A stretch of 32,784 nucleotides of DNA, taken from NCBI GenBank assembly GCA_022487055.1, contig JAKVJJ010000019.1, positions 1 through 32,784 of the forward strand, given 5' to 3'. Position 1 is the stretch's first letter. Every line of letters begins with the position of its first letter. Of this stretch, positions 13,494 through 21,516 are shown piece by piece. Source of the DNA: Oscillospiraceae bacterium (GTDB lineage: Bacteria; Bacillota; Clostridia; Oscillospirales; Acutalibacteraceae). The position numbers and the translations under genes were made by a program. The notes below the pieces were generated by a model. It saw only the letters and a program-made list of their open reading frames with translations, had not been told where the DNA came from and made no database searches.

Positions 13494-13898
13494 CTATTTT
13501 TTCAGAGTTGCCGCATATTTTCCAATCCGTTTATCCATGTTGGTGATATGAGAGGTCAGCCAGCCAACTACAAGTTGATTTGCGTTAATGATAACCAAAA
13601 TGTTACCGCCAGATTCAGAATATTCCTTTTTGAGTTTCTTCAGCTGTTCAATAAAGTCGGTATGGGCTTTTTTTTGCGCATTGAATTCTGGATAATGGAT
13701 TTTCATCATGTATTGCTCTTCATCATGGAAATGCTTTTTCGTGTAGTCATCAAGGAAATTAAGCAATTGCCCAATATATTCACTTGCCTGATGTTTTTGT
13801 CCAGCTTCAAAAAGGTCATTTGCTTTTTTAAACCAAATTTTATGCTGCTCGTCTATCGCTGATACGCCAACTGACAAATCCGGTGTCCATTCCATCAT
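13494..13898 (-). CDS. Bacteriohemerythrin paralogue lacking one His ligand
   Basis: This 134-residue hemerythrin shares the fold of its neighbour: H19 in IDEQHKIWF, H56xxxE60 and H117xxxxD122. The third motif, normally HxxxH, reads Q-K-K-A-H, so the first His is replaced by Gln75 (codon CAA, one base from CAC/CAT). The loss would weaken or alter one iron site. It lies 39 nt after rubredoxin and 167 nt before the complete hemerythrin. An AGAAGG-type site precedes the ATG at 13898. It may be a sensor or a metal-variant form; the fold call is firm, the activity is not. Confidence 0.88.
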   Translation of the reverse strand: MMEWTPDLSVGVSAIDEQHKIWFKKANDLFEAGQKHQASEYIGQLLNFLDDYTKKHFHDEEQYMMKIHYPEFNAQKKAHTDFIEQLKKLKKEYSESGGNILVIINANQLVVGWLTSHITNMDKRIGKYAATLKK

Positions 13899-13937
13899 AC
13901 AGCCTTCTTTTCTTTTATTTATATTTTTAATTTGAAT

Positions 13938-14096
13938 TTATTCTTCCGAAAATTCATCTTTGCCGACACCACAAAGCGGGCAAACCCAGTTATCGGGAAG
14001 ATCTTCGAATTTTGTTCCAGGGGCAATTCCGTTATCCGGGTCGCCCAGCTCAGGATCGTAAACATAACCACAAACAGAACACATATACTTTTTCAT
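13938..14096 (-). CDS. Rubredoxin
   Basis: This is a 52-residue rubredoxin, a one-electron carrier with an FeS4 site: C6xxC9-G-Y and C39-P-L-C42-G. The middle contains [10 protein letters not shown] and the aromatic W37, all standard. It usually passes electrons to rubrerythrins and flavodiiron proteins. The start at 14096 is set by GGAGG 8 nt upstream; 15 in-frame codons before it are excluded. The promoter is almost consensus and carries a palindrome in its spacer. It is probably co-transcribed with the hemerythrin downstream. Confidence 0.96.
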   Translation of the reverse strand: MKKYMCSVCGYVYDPELGDPDNGIAPGTKFEDLPDNWVCPLCGVGKDEFSEE

Positions 14097-14138
14097 TGCA
14101 ATTTCCTCCATGCTATTATTGTTGTTGGCCTTCATAAT

Positions 14139-14153
14139 CAATAATGATTATTA
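14139..14153. promoter_or_regulatory. Candidate Per box in the rubredoxin leader
   Basis: CAATAATGATTATTA contains a perfect AATAAT-G-ATTATT inverted repeat and shares its left half CAATAAT with the candidate site before perR. It lies about 10-25 nt downstream of the predicted start. Confidence 0.45.
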
Positions 14154-14170
14154 TTTTTGATTTCTGCATA

Positions 14171-14199
14171 ATAATATCACAGTTGAACTGTGATGTCAA
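14171..14199 (-). promoter_or_regulatory. Rubredoxin promoter with palindrome in the spacer
   Basis: On the minus strand, TTGACA (14194-14199) and TATTAT (14171-14176) are 17 bp apart. The spacer is filled by a perfect palindrome, ATCACAGTT-G-AACTGTGAT (14176-14194), a classic repressor position. The regulator is not identified. Confidence 0.8.
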
Positions 14200-14316
14200 T
14201 AGTGTTTTTGATAATTATTCGATTATATCACGGTTTCCAGATAAATGTGCGCTTTCCAGTGCAAGTATTTGTCTGAGCCAAATCATCCGGTGAAAAATCG
14301 GCTTATGCCTATAAAA

Positions 14317-14351
14317 GAACAGCAGCTCAGTCAATAACTGAACTGCTGTTC
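14317..14351 (-). terminator. Terminator of the pgmB-like gene
   Basis: GAACAGCAGCTCAG (14317-14330) pairs with CTGAACTGCTGTTC (14338-14351) with one mismatch and a 7-nt loop. The minus strand continues with TTTTATA. It starts 2 nt from the stop. Confidence 0.8.
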
Positions 14352-14352
14352 T

Positions 14353-14988
14353 CTATCTGCACGCAATTTCGGCAATTTCCAGAACATCATCCACTCTGTA
14401 GTCTGCGAGCGGTGAATGTCTGGCATCACTCACACCAACCGCTGTCATGTGCCCCGCTTTAGCCGCTTCGATTCCCGCCGCGGCATCTTCAATAACAATG
14501 CAGTCTTCCGGTTTTACACCCAACTTATTGGCCGCCGCAAGGAAAACTTCTGGATTTGGCTTGGAATGTTTGATTTCTGTTCCATCAACGACAGCATCAA
14601 ATGCCGTGCTCAGCCCTATTTGCTTTAATGTCATCTGTGCGTTTTTGCTGCTGCTTCCTATAGCTATTTTGATTCCACATTCCTTCAGCTTTTTTAAAAG
14701 CTCTGTTATATGCGGTAAAATATCTGTGCTGGAAAGGTTTTCAAGTTCTTTAACAAAGACAGCATTCTTATATGCCAGCATCTCCTCTTTTTGCTGTTCC
14801 GTATAATGTTTTGCTGCCCGCTCTAAAATGACTTCCAGCGATGCCGCCCTTGAAATGCCACGCAGCCGGTTGTTGATTTCTCTGGTAAAATAAATTTCCT
14901 CCCGGTCAGTCAAGCACTTCCACGCATGAAACTGCAGGTCATCTGTGCAGACGATGACACCATCTAAATCAAAAATTACAGCTTTCAT
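14353..14988 (-). CDS. pgmB: Beta-phosphoglucomutase-like HAD protein
   Basis: This 211-residue HAD-superfamily protein fits beta-phosphoglucomutase (beta-glucose 1-phosphate to glucose 6-phosphate, used after maltose or trehalose phosphorolysis). Motif 1 is VIFDLDGVIV with nucleophile D7 and acid/base D9. The cap has R-L-R-G-I-S-R. Motif 2 is IAIGSSSKNA, motif 3 the Lys in HSKPNPEVF and motif 4 IEDAAAGIEAAKAGHM. Length and motif spacing fit PgmB better than generic phosphatases. AGGAGG precedes the ATG. It is a single unit between two terminators, next to a sugar- or organophosphate-type transport operon. No sugar phosphorylase is visible in the window, so the exact substrate is an inference. 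Confidence 0.82.
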   Translation of the reverse strand: MKAVIFDLDGVIVCTDDLQFHAWKCLTDREEIYFTREINNRLRGISRAASLEVILERAAKHYTEQQKEEMLAYKNAVFVKELENLSSTDILPHITELLKKLKECGIKIAIGSSSKNAQMTLKQIGLSTAFDAVVDGTEIKHSKPNPEVFLAAANKLGVKPEDCIVIEDAAAGIEAAKAGHMTAVGVSDARHSPLADYRVDDVLEIAEIACR

Positions 14989-15058
14989 TTTATCCTCCTC
15001 TAGCTTTTCTGCAGACAGTTTATAAATTGATTTTCAGCGGATACCGGTTTTTACCCGA

Positions 15059-15098
15059 AAAAAGAGTCTGTCTTTCCATCAGAAAAGGCAGACTCTTT
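15059..15098 (-). terminator. Terminator of the ABC-yesL-HAD operon
   Basis: AAAGAGTCTG (15061-15070) and CAGACTCTTT (15089-15098) form the outer stem of a longer hairpin; the minus strand then has a T6 run. It ends the operon that starts at 21409. Confidence 0.8.
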
Positions 15099-15162
15099 CC
15101 GCTATGGCTTTGGAAAGCATTGTAATTGCTTTATTGCATTTCATTTTGAAAATCGGTCATTT

Positions 15163-15780
15163 TCACAGGCTTAAAATACCTGTTTCCGCTAAAAAGGTTT
15201 TCAGCTCTCCTGCCCCCTGAAAACGATGGGCATGCAGACCACACTTTTTCGCCGCATTGATATTTCCCTGCACATCGTCTATAAAGAGGCATTCCTCCGG
15301 TTTCAGATGATACCGGCTACACAGCAGATGATAAATCTCCGGATCCGGCTTCAGCATTTTTTCTGCCGCCGAAATAATCTTACCGTCAAAATACTCAAAG
15401 ACTTTATAATCCTTTGAAAATTCGTAAAACCTCAGGCTTGTGTTGGAAAGCAGAAACAGACTGTAATTTGTATCATCCTTCAGCCTTTTCACCAGTTCTT
15501 CCATTCCGGGCATTTCGCTCAAGCACTCTGTCCAGCCCGCCATAATGGGTTTTAAATATTTTTCAAATTGTGGGATGCGCTTACCCACCAAAGAAACGCA
15601 TTCCTCCTCCGTCAGTTCACCGCCATCCACCTGCACCCATTCATTCCCGCAAAAGAGGTTTGCATACACCGCTTCTGCCGCTTTCGGGTCTTCTGCTACC
15701 TTCAGGCAGTATTCCTGCGGGCAAAACTTCAAAAGGACCATTCCCATATCGAAAACTATGTTTTTTATTTCACCGGTCAA
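15163..15780 (-). CDS. YihX-like HAD phosphatase, last gene of the transport operon
   Basis: This is a 205-residue HAD subfamily IA protein. Motif 1 is IVFDMGMVLL (D11), motif 2 LFLLSNTSLRFYEF, motif 3 Lys in EKMLKPDPEIYHLL and motif 4 CLFIDDVQGNINAAKKCG. The second motif-1 Asp is Gly, as in YihX-type proteins (FDLGNV), so this is not by itself a defect. YihX acts on alpha-glucose 1-phosphate and other sugar phosphates. The start is TTG at 15780, with AAAGGA about 10 nt upstream, 33 nt after the yesL-like stop. Its position at the end of an importer operon suggests that it dephosphorylates the imported compound or a product of it; this is inference. Confidence 0.8.
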   Translation of the reverse strand: MTGEIKNIVFDMGMVLLKFCPQEYCLKVAEDPKAAEAVYANLFCGNEWVQVDGGELTEEECVSLVGKRIPQFEKYLKPIMAGWTECLSEMPGMEELVKRLKDDTNYSLFLLSNTSLRFYEFSKDYKVFEYFDGKIISAAEKMLKPDPEIYHLLCSRYHLKPEECLFIDDVQGNINAAKKCGLHAHRFQGAGELKTFLAETGILSL

Positions 15781-15813
15781 TTATGACATATCCTTTCAGC
15801 AACAGGGCAATCT

Positions 15814-16455
15814 CTAAAATCTTTTGCTGCCATGCCCTCTGAGACTTTCCTTCTTCAGTGCGTGCACCATGATGTAACTGTTAGCAATTCCTACAGCCCC
15901 GCCAGCTATCAGCGCCAGATACCAAAGGCCATGAAAAATTATATACGGAACGGCAATACTCACAGCCAGTGCCAGCAAGCTCCATGGCCAGCTCCGTACC
16001 GCATATTGCGCGGATTCTATGAGCGTTTCCTTTACCGTGTTTTGGTAAAGCGCTGTAAGAGGATAAGCATAGCAGAAAATGATGATAACCGCCGCCAGCA
16101 CACAGACCGTAAAGACCGCCAGGAAAGCGCCGCTTGCTTTTTGACCGGAAATTCGTGCATAGTAATACAAATCCAATCCCAGCACCGCGAAAAGCAGTAA
16201 TTGTATTGTCCACAAAATGGTTGATTGCTTAAAACACTGCCGAAATGCTGTGAAAAACGGCTTAACATACTCTTTTTGGTTTTTGTCGCGAATCCGGCGC
16301 AGGAAAACTGTGTACATTGCTGTTGTCGATGCGCCAATCGTCACAATCGGAATACTGCACACCAGCCATAACATGCCCAAGATGCAAACGCTCGCCAAGC
16401 CTTCGCCGAATTTCCAGAGATTGTCTGGGTCACTGACTGCCGCATTGCCATACAT
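15814..16455 (-). CDS. YesL/DUF624 family membrane protein
   Basis: This 213-residue integral membrane protein has about five hydrophobic segments. Its N-terminal pattern, L-W-K-F-G-E-G-L-A-S-V...W-L-V-C-S-I-P-I-V-T-I-G-A-S-T-T-A-M-Y, is the signature of DUF624 (YesL). YesL-type proteins are regularly encoded with carbohydrate ABC importers in Bacillota, role unknown. Here it follows the ATPase gene after 77 nt that contain a strong hairpin, and precedes the HAD phosphatase by 33 nt. AGGAGG lies 11 nt before the ATG. Confidence 0.88.
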   Translation of the reverse strand: MYGNAAVSDPDNLWKFGEGLASVCILGMLWLVCSIPIVTIGASTTAMYTVFLRRIRDKNQKEYVKPFFTAFRQCFKQSTILWTIQLLLFAVLGLDLYYYARISGQKASGAFLAVFTVCVLAAVIIIFCYAYPLTALYQNTVKETLIESAQYAVRSWPWSLLALAVSIAVPYIIFHGLWYLALIAGGAVGIANSYIMVHALKKESLRGHGSKRF

Positions 16456-16477
16456 TCCTTTATGCCTCCTTTAAAGC

Positions 16478-16517
16478 AACGGCAGTTTCCTCTTTGCTGC
16501 AGAGAAAAGCTGCCGTT
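16478..16517 (-). promoter_or_regulatory. Intercistronic hairpin between ATPase and yesL-like genes
   Basis: AACGGCAG (16478-16485) and CTGCCGTT (16510-16517) are perfect complements with further pairing inside the 24-nt loop. No proper T-run follows on the minus strand (TGCTTT), so it may stabilise or partly terminate the transcript rather than end it. Confidence 0.5.
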
Positions 16518-16532
16518 TAGACTGTTGGTTAA

Positions 16533-18158
16533 TCAGGCTTTCATAATTTTCAGGCTGCCCTGTGCAATTAGTCTGCCAGTTTTGCGGCTAAAAAGGAGAA
16601 TGCTGTCTCCGCTTGTATGCAGCTTCATCCGCTGACCAATCTTATAAAGAATACCGCCGAACATAATGCCTGTCAGCAGGTAGTTTCCAATCCGAACTTT
16701 CACCATTGTTTCCATGCCGGTGGGCATTGAAGCATAGATTTCACACTCCACATCGCCTTCATCGGCAAGGTCAAGGAATTCCGGACGGATACCGATCACA
16801 AAGTCGTCATCGGTCACAGTCTGCTCCTGCTCAGCGCCTTGAAGCGTATCGACCTTTGCAATAATGTATTTGAATAATGTATCCCGGTTGCTCTTTTCAA
16901 CCTTGGTTGGGACAGTTTTTGCCTCCTCCGTATCTGCCGTGGCACACCATTCACGAAGATTGACCGGTTCGTTTGGCGTAAAAACAACCTTCATACCGTC
17001 AAAAATTGTAAGCGGAATGGAGCCATCCTGCGCCTGACTTCCCTTGCCTTCAATAAAGTTAATTGATGGGTTTCCGACGAAGTCTGCTGCGAAAAGGTTT
17101 GCCGGTCTCTTGTAAACTTCCAGCGGCGCGTCATGCTGCTGCAAAACGCCATTGTTAATCAGGCAGATTTTTGTTGCAAGAGTCATCGCTTCCAACTGGT
17201 CATGGGTAACATAAATGAATGTGCTGCCGGTGTCAATATGCAAGCGCTGCAGCTCTGAGCGCATCTCTATGCGCAGCTTTGCGTCCAGATTGGAAAGTGG
17301 CTCATCCATGAACAGCACCTTTGGATTCGGTGCCAGAGTACGAGCTATCGCAACACGCTGCTGCTGGCCGCCGGAAAGCTCACTTGGATAACGATCCATA
17401 AACATACCAATCTTTACGATTCGGGACACTCTGCGAACCTGAAGGTCGATTTCTTCTTTGCTCAGCTTGCGCACAGTTTTAACCGGACTGCCGTTTTTCA
17501 CAACTTCAAATTTTCCGTTCAATTCGCAGCCATCTGCTTTATACTTGTCCTGAATTTCCTGCAGCTTTGTCTGCAGTTTACCGGACTCCGCCTCTGTAAT
17601 CGATACATAGTCCGATGTATCCTGCAGATGATAGCCGACAAGTTTTTCAGCGGTCTGCATGGAAATGTCATATTCATCAATCAGGCGCAAATTTGCACGG
17701 TCTTTATCAAACTTGCCATCCTTGTTCCTGCATTCCTCCAGCGCTTTTTTCAGCTTCTCCGGTTTGGAAAGGATCTGAATCATTGCGGCTGTCTGCATAG
17801 CGGTACAATCCACTTTTGCCATTTCCTCATGGATATTAGAAAGGCCAAAAGCAATATTCTGATAGACTGTCATGTTCGGCCACAGCGCATAGTTTTGGAA
17901 AAGGAATCCGACTTTGCGCTTGTTGGCCGGGATATTGATGCCGCGCTCGCTGTCAAACACTGTGACGCCGTCAATCGTAATCTGGCCGCTTGTCGGTGTT
18001 TCAAGTCCGGCAATCATACGGAGCGTGGTCGTTTTGCCGCAGCCGGAAGGGCCAAGCAGTGTAACAAACGCGTTATCTTCAATGACAAGGTTCAAATCAT
18101 CGACCGCATAAAATTTATCAAATCGCTTTGTAATGTTTTTCAGTACTATTTCCGGCAT
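16533..18158 (-). CDS. ABC importer ATPase (MalK/PotA/FbpC-like) with large helical insertion
   Basis: This 541-residue ATPase energises the importer encoded upstream. Walker A is GPSGCGKT (36-43), Q-loop Q88 in [10 protein letters not shown], signature LSGGQQQ (261-267), Walker B VLFMDEP (281-287) and H-loop H319. A TOBE-type C-terminal domain follows (GIRPEFLDL, then MPTGMETMVKV). Paralogues are about 370 residues. Here about 120 extra residues, rich in Lys, Glu and Asp and probably helical, lie between Q-loop and signature (about 107-237), plus about 45 more in the TOBE region (about 395-445). All catalytic motifs are intact, so it should be active. The ATG is 2 nt past the permease stop, so the two are tightly coupled. 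Confidence 0.92.
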   Translation of the reverse strand: MPEIVLKNITKRFDKFYAVDDLNLVIEDNAFVTLLGPSGCGKTTTLRMIAGLETPTSGQITIDGVTVFDSERGINIPANKRKVGFLFQNYALWPNMTVYQNIAFGLSNIHEEMAKVDCTAMQTAAMIQILSKPEKLKKALEECRNKDGKFDKDRANLRLIDEYDISMQTAEKLVGYHLQDTSDYVSITEAESGKLQTKLQEIQDKYKADGCELNGKFEVVKNGSPVKTVRKLSKEEIDLQVRRVSRIVKIGMFMDRYPSELSGGQQQRVAIARTLAPNPKVLFMDEPLSNLDAKLRIEMRSELQRLHIDTGSTFIYVTHDQLEAMTLATKICLINNGVLQQHDAPLEVYKRPANLFAADFVGNPSINFIEGKGSQAQDGSIPLTIFDGMKVVFTPNEPVNLREWCATADTEEAKTVPTKVEKSNRDTLFKYIIAKVDTLQGAEQEQTVTDDDFVIGIRPEFLDLADEGDVECEIYASMPTGMETMVKVRIGNYLLTGIMFGGILYKIGQRMKLHTSGDSILLFSRKTGRLIAQGSLKIMKA

Positions 18159-18160
18159 AC

Positions 18161-19984
18161 TTAATTTCCTCCAATTCCCTTGTCAATGCTGGCACCTGTC
18201 AGCTTATTGACCACTGCGTTGCAAATGAGTATGGTTACAATCAAAATCAGGTTAATGCCACTTGAGAATGCGTACAAACCCATTTCATCAAAGTAGTCAA
18301 GCAGTGTCGTCAGAATCTTTGTCTGTGAGCACAGCAGCATAAACAGGGTCAATTCTCTCAGGGTAGACATAAACGGCAGCATATAGCCGCTGATAATGGA
18401 AGATTTCTGAATCGGGATGATGATGCGCAGCATTCGTTTATACCATGGAATATTCTGGATAACAGCCGCTTCTTCAATCTCACCGCTCAGCTGCAGCATG
18501 GAGTTAAGTGCGCTTCGGCTTGCAAATGGTATATATTTCACTGTGCCGGCTATGATGAGCAGGAGGTAAGTATTATAGATACCGAGATTGGAGCCAAAGA
18601 CATAGAAAGCAACACCAACAGAAAGCGCCGGAAGCAGATATGGAAGGAATGCCATGCTGTTCACATAGTTGGACCATTTACTGTGGCGATTCTTGCTGCA
18701 GCTATAGCCAACCAACGTGCCGATGGTGCCTGCAAGCAGTGAGCAGCACACAGCCACAAAGAGAATACCGAAATAAGCATTCCAGATGGTCGTGTTGTAA
18801 AGGATACCTCGCTGGCCAAACAAGCTGGAATCTGTGTTCTGTGAAGAAGTCCACCATTTCAGAGTCAGGCTGCTCCAGTTGCCCTTTGTTAGGAAGCTAT
18901 AGTCACCGGGGTTGGGCAGGAATGTTTCAATAGCAAATGAAATGATTGGGTAAATGCTGGTAAACAGCGTCATCACAAGGAAGATGGCAGCAATGATATA
19001 TTTTCCGAAGCGGCCCAGATTGACCTTGCTAATCTGGCCGGATTTGCCCGTAACAGTCGTGTAGCTCTTTCGCCCGCTTGTTGCGGCAAGGTTCAGCATC
19101 AATATTGCAACGCCAAAGGCCATCATAAGTACCGCAAGGATGCTGGCCTCACCTGCACGGCCGACACTCATTTCAACATACTTGGTGGCAAGTGTGCTGT
19201 AAGTCAAATAGTAAGGGACCGGGAAGCTGCCCATGGCGCTGCTGAATACCAGCAAAACAGTGGAAAGGATTGCCGGCATGACCATTGGCAGAGTCACACG
19301 GAAAAATATTCTGTGCTTGGGTGTGTTGAGAATTGTTGCCGCTTCTTCAAGATTTGCATCCATATTGCGGAAGATGCCGCCAATCAAGATGTAAGCAAAC
19401 GGTGCATAGTGGATTGCAAGGACCATTGCACTTGGGAAAAGACCTTTGCACCACCAGAGCGGCATTGAGATGCCGGTAAGGGAAACGAGCAGACCGTTGG
19501 AACCACCTGTCACAGCAGAACTGTTGAACAAGTTTTTCCACACAACCGCGAGTGTCCACTGCGGCATGATATACGGAAAGATGAAGATAGAGCTTAGAAA
19601 TTTTTTGCATTTAAGATTCGTGCGGGTCACCAGATAGGCGAAAATTCCGCCATATAGGACAGCGCCCATGCAGGTGAATACCGCAAGCAGTATTGTGTTT
19701 CCAAGCGGTGTAAGCAGATTGGTGTTCCGCAGTTTGCCCACGAACAAGTCAATCCAGTTATATAATGTATACCCGGAAATCAAGCCTGTGTTTGTAGAAT
19801 CCACCGAGCCGGTGTGTACCGTAACCGTATCTGCAAAAATCGAGATAATCGGCGAGATGGTGGTAATAGAAAGTACGATGCCAAGTATGAGCAGAACCAG
19901 GTTTTGCGGTTTGGAAAGATAGGTCAGTACCTTGTTCAGGCCCACTTTGAATTTGCTTGGCGTTTGCATTTCAGCTTGTTCCAT
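18161..19984 (-). CDS. Fused double-domain ABC permease
   Basis: This 607-residue permease has about twelve membrane segments and two permease halves in one chain, as in FbpB, ThiP and AfuB. Each half has an EAA loop for ATPase docking: E-E-A-A-T-I-L-N-T-P...V-T-L-P-M-V-M-P-A-I near residue 240 and E-E-A-A-V-I-Q-N-I-P...I-I-P-I-Q near residue 520. Both have Asn at the usual Gly position. Fused permeases of this kind serve iron, thiamine, 2-aminoethylphosphonate and sugar-phosphate importers. GGAGGAAGC precedes the ATG at 19984. Gene order is binding protein, permease, ATPase. Confidence 0.92.
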   Translation of the reverse strand: MEQAEMQTPSKFKVGLNKVLTYLSKPQNLVLLILGIVLSITTISPIISIFADTVTVHTGSVDSTNTGLISGYTLYNWIDLFVGKLRNTNLLTPLGNTILLAVFTCMGAVLYGGIFAYLVTRTNLKCKKFLSSIFIFPYIMPQWTLAVVWKNLFNSSAVTGGSNGLLVSLTGISMPLWWCKGLFPSAMVLAIHYAPFAYILIGGIFRNMDANLEEAATILNTPKHRIFFRVTLPMVMPAILSTVLLVFSSAMGSFPVPYYLTYSTLATKYVEMSVGRAGEASILAVLMMAFGVAILMLNLAATSGRKSYTTVTGKSGQISKVNLGRFGKYIIAAIFLVMTLFTSIYPIISFAIETFLPNPGDYSFLTKGNWSSLTLKWWTSSQNTDSSLFGQRGILYNTTIWNAYFGILFVAVCCSLLAGTIGTLVGYSCSKNRHSKWSNYVNSMAFLPYLLPALSVGVAFYVFGSNLGIYNTYLLLIIAGTVKYIPFASRSALNSMLQLSGEIEEAAVIQNIPWYKRMLRIIIPIQKSSIISGYMLPFMSTLRELTLFMLLCSQTKILTTLLDYFDEMGLYAFSSGINLILIVTILICNAVVNKLTGASIDKGIGGN

Positions 19985-20068
19985 GCTTCCTCCAAAGGCC
20001 GTATGAGGGTTTCCGTTCTAATTCTCATGACGGCGGCAGTCATTGTTCAATTCTTATTCGTCCGTGCT

Positions 20069-21409
20069 TCAGCCTTTGCCATTCGTGTTGGAGTCAATCC
20101 AGTCACTCATCTGGCCTGCAACCTTTGCACAGTAGGCCGGATCTTCAATAACTAAGCGGCCGCCGTTATCAGAAGACCACCAGCTGAAGGGCTTATCATT
20201 TTTAACAGGGAAAGTGTCCACGCCCTTCACATAGCCATCTTTGGAATGGTCCTGCATGATGCTCGGATTAGAACAGTAGCTGCCCATATCTTTGCCCCAT
20301 GCGACATAACCGTCTTTATCCGTTGTCATATAAGAGATAAACGCACAGGCTGTCCACGGAAGCGGAGAAGTTTTCAGAACCTGCAGATAATGTTTGTAGG
20401 AATAGCCACCAATGCCCTTATAGTTATCCTGATAAACAGCAACGGTGCAGTTCTTTTTGGAGGACGTTGCAGATTCTTCAACGGAACGGAACTTGGAGTT
20501 GACGAGCAGTGCGCACTGTCCGGCGGCACCCTTTGTGACAAGCTGTGTGCAGACAGGGCCGTCATCGGTCTGTTTGTTATACTGCTGGCACCACAGCTTA
20601 ATCCATGCAAGGGAGTACTTCGCGTTCGGTGAACTCAGACCAAGTGTGGAAGCTTCATTCTCAACGGAATCAACCGTTTTCTGGAAATATGCTTTTTTGT
20701 CATTCGGAAGTGCATCAAACGCACTCTTCATCAAGTCGCAGTATTTACTGTCCGTCAGCATATAAAGGAAGTTTTTGCCCACCGGCTCAGAGTTGACGCC
20801 CATGAACAGCGGATGAGTGTTCTGAGAAACAAAGTCCCAGCAGTTTGTGTAGCTTGCACCGCCGAGATTGTTGAATGCGAATACCTTTGCCTGTGCCTGC
20901 AGGGCAAACGGCTTGCTGTCTTTTGCAGCGTCAACCCCCTGAGCGCTTGCCCAGTCTTTCGGAATAAAGTTTCTGAGGTAGCCGGTGTTCAGCATTTTGG
21001 ACTGAATCTGGTTGCCGTCCTGAATCAGTGTCATGGAATAAGTATGCTGCTGGCTTTGAATATCGGATGTCAGCAATGTGAAAATGGAATTATTCTTCGG
21101 CTGTGACCATTCAACCTTGCCTGTGTAGGAAGAATCGATTGACTTCAGTTTATTAACGAAATTTGTGCCTGCAGTGGCACCGCGGCTGGAGTTGCCAATA
21201 CCGTACATCGTTTTCCCATTTGATTCGGCAATCGCCTTTTTAAACAGTTCGTCGTTTGACATCTTTTCAGCCTGCGCTATAATGTTGTCTACCGAATTGG
21301 AGCCGCTGGCTGCGCCATTCCGCGGTGAAGCATTGTTGTTATTGCCGCATCCAGTGAAAGAAGCGCCAATCATCACAACAGTCAATATGGAAGCTACAAA
21401 CCTTTTCAT
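20069..21409 (-). CDS. ABC transporter substrate-binding lipoprotein
   Basis: This 446-residue protein has a lipoprotein signal peptide (MKRFVASILTVVMIGASFTG followed by Cys at residue 21), then an Asn/Ser-rich linker and a periplasmic-binding-protein-like fold of the large extracellular type. Near residue 330 it has G-G-Y-S-Y-K-H-Y-L-Q-V-L, and the C-terminus is rich in Trp and Tyr (K-P-F-S-W-W-S-S-D-N-G-G-R). I cannot read the ligand from the sequence. As first gene of a five-gene operon it is under the promoter at 21565-21593 and the phased repeats at 21517-21555. AAAGGCGG precedes the ATG. A small ATGAC/GTCAT hairpin follows the gene near 20029-20045 and may set its expression relative to the permease. 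Confidence 0.9.
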   Translation of the reverse strand: MKRFVASILTVVMIGASFTGCGNNNNASPRNGAASGSNSVDNIIAQAEKMSNDELFKKAIAESNGKTMYGIGNSSRGATAGTNFVNKLKSIDSSYTGKVEWSQPKNNSIFTLLTSDIQSQQHTYSMTLIQDGNQIQSKMLNTGYLRNFIPKDWASAQGVDAAKDSKPFALQAQAKVFAFNNLGGASYTNCWDFVSQNTHPLFMGVNSEPVGKNFLYMLTDSKYCDLMKSAFDALPNDKKAYFQKTVDSVENEASTLGLSSPNAKYSLAWIKLWCQQYNKQTDDGPVCTQLVTKGAAGQCALLVNSKFRSVEESATSSKKNCTVAVYQDNYKGIGGYSYKHYLQVLKTSPLPWTACAFISYMTTDKDGYVAWGKDMGSYCSNPSIMQDHSKDGYVKGVDTFPVKNDKPFSWWSSDNGGRLVIEDPAYCAKVAGQMSDWIDSNTNGKG

Positions 21410-21516
21410 ACAAATCCGCCTTTCAAATTTTGTGATTCAGTTTTGTCCTGTCCCAAAAGCAGGGCGTCTGTCTAATCCTCCCTTGGTCTCTCTGCCTTAG
21501 CCTCCTTTGTCTTTAT

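Noticed and set aside
15163-15780. Missing second motif-1 Asp in the HAD phosphatase as evidence of inactivity
   Set aside because: YihX-type HAD proteins commonly have Gly-Asn or similar at this place (FDLGNV), so the change fits the subfamily.
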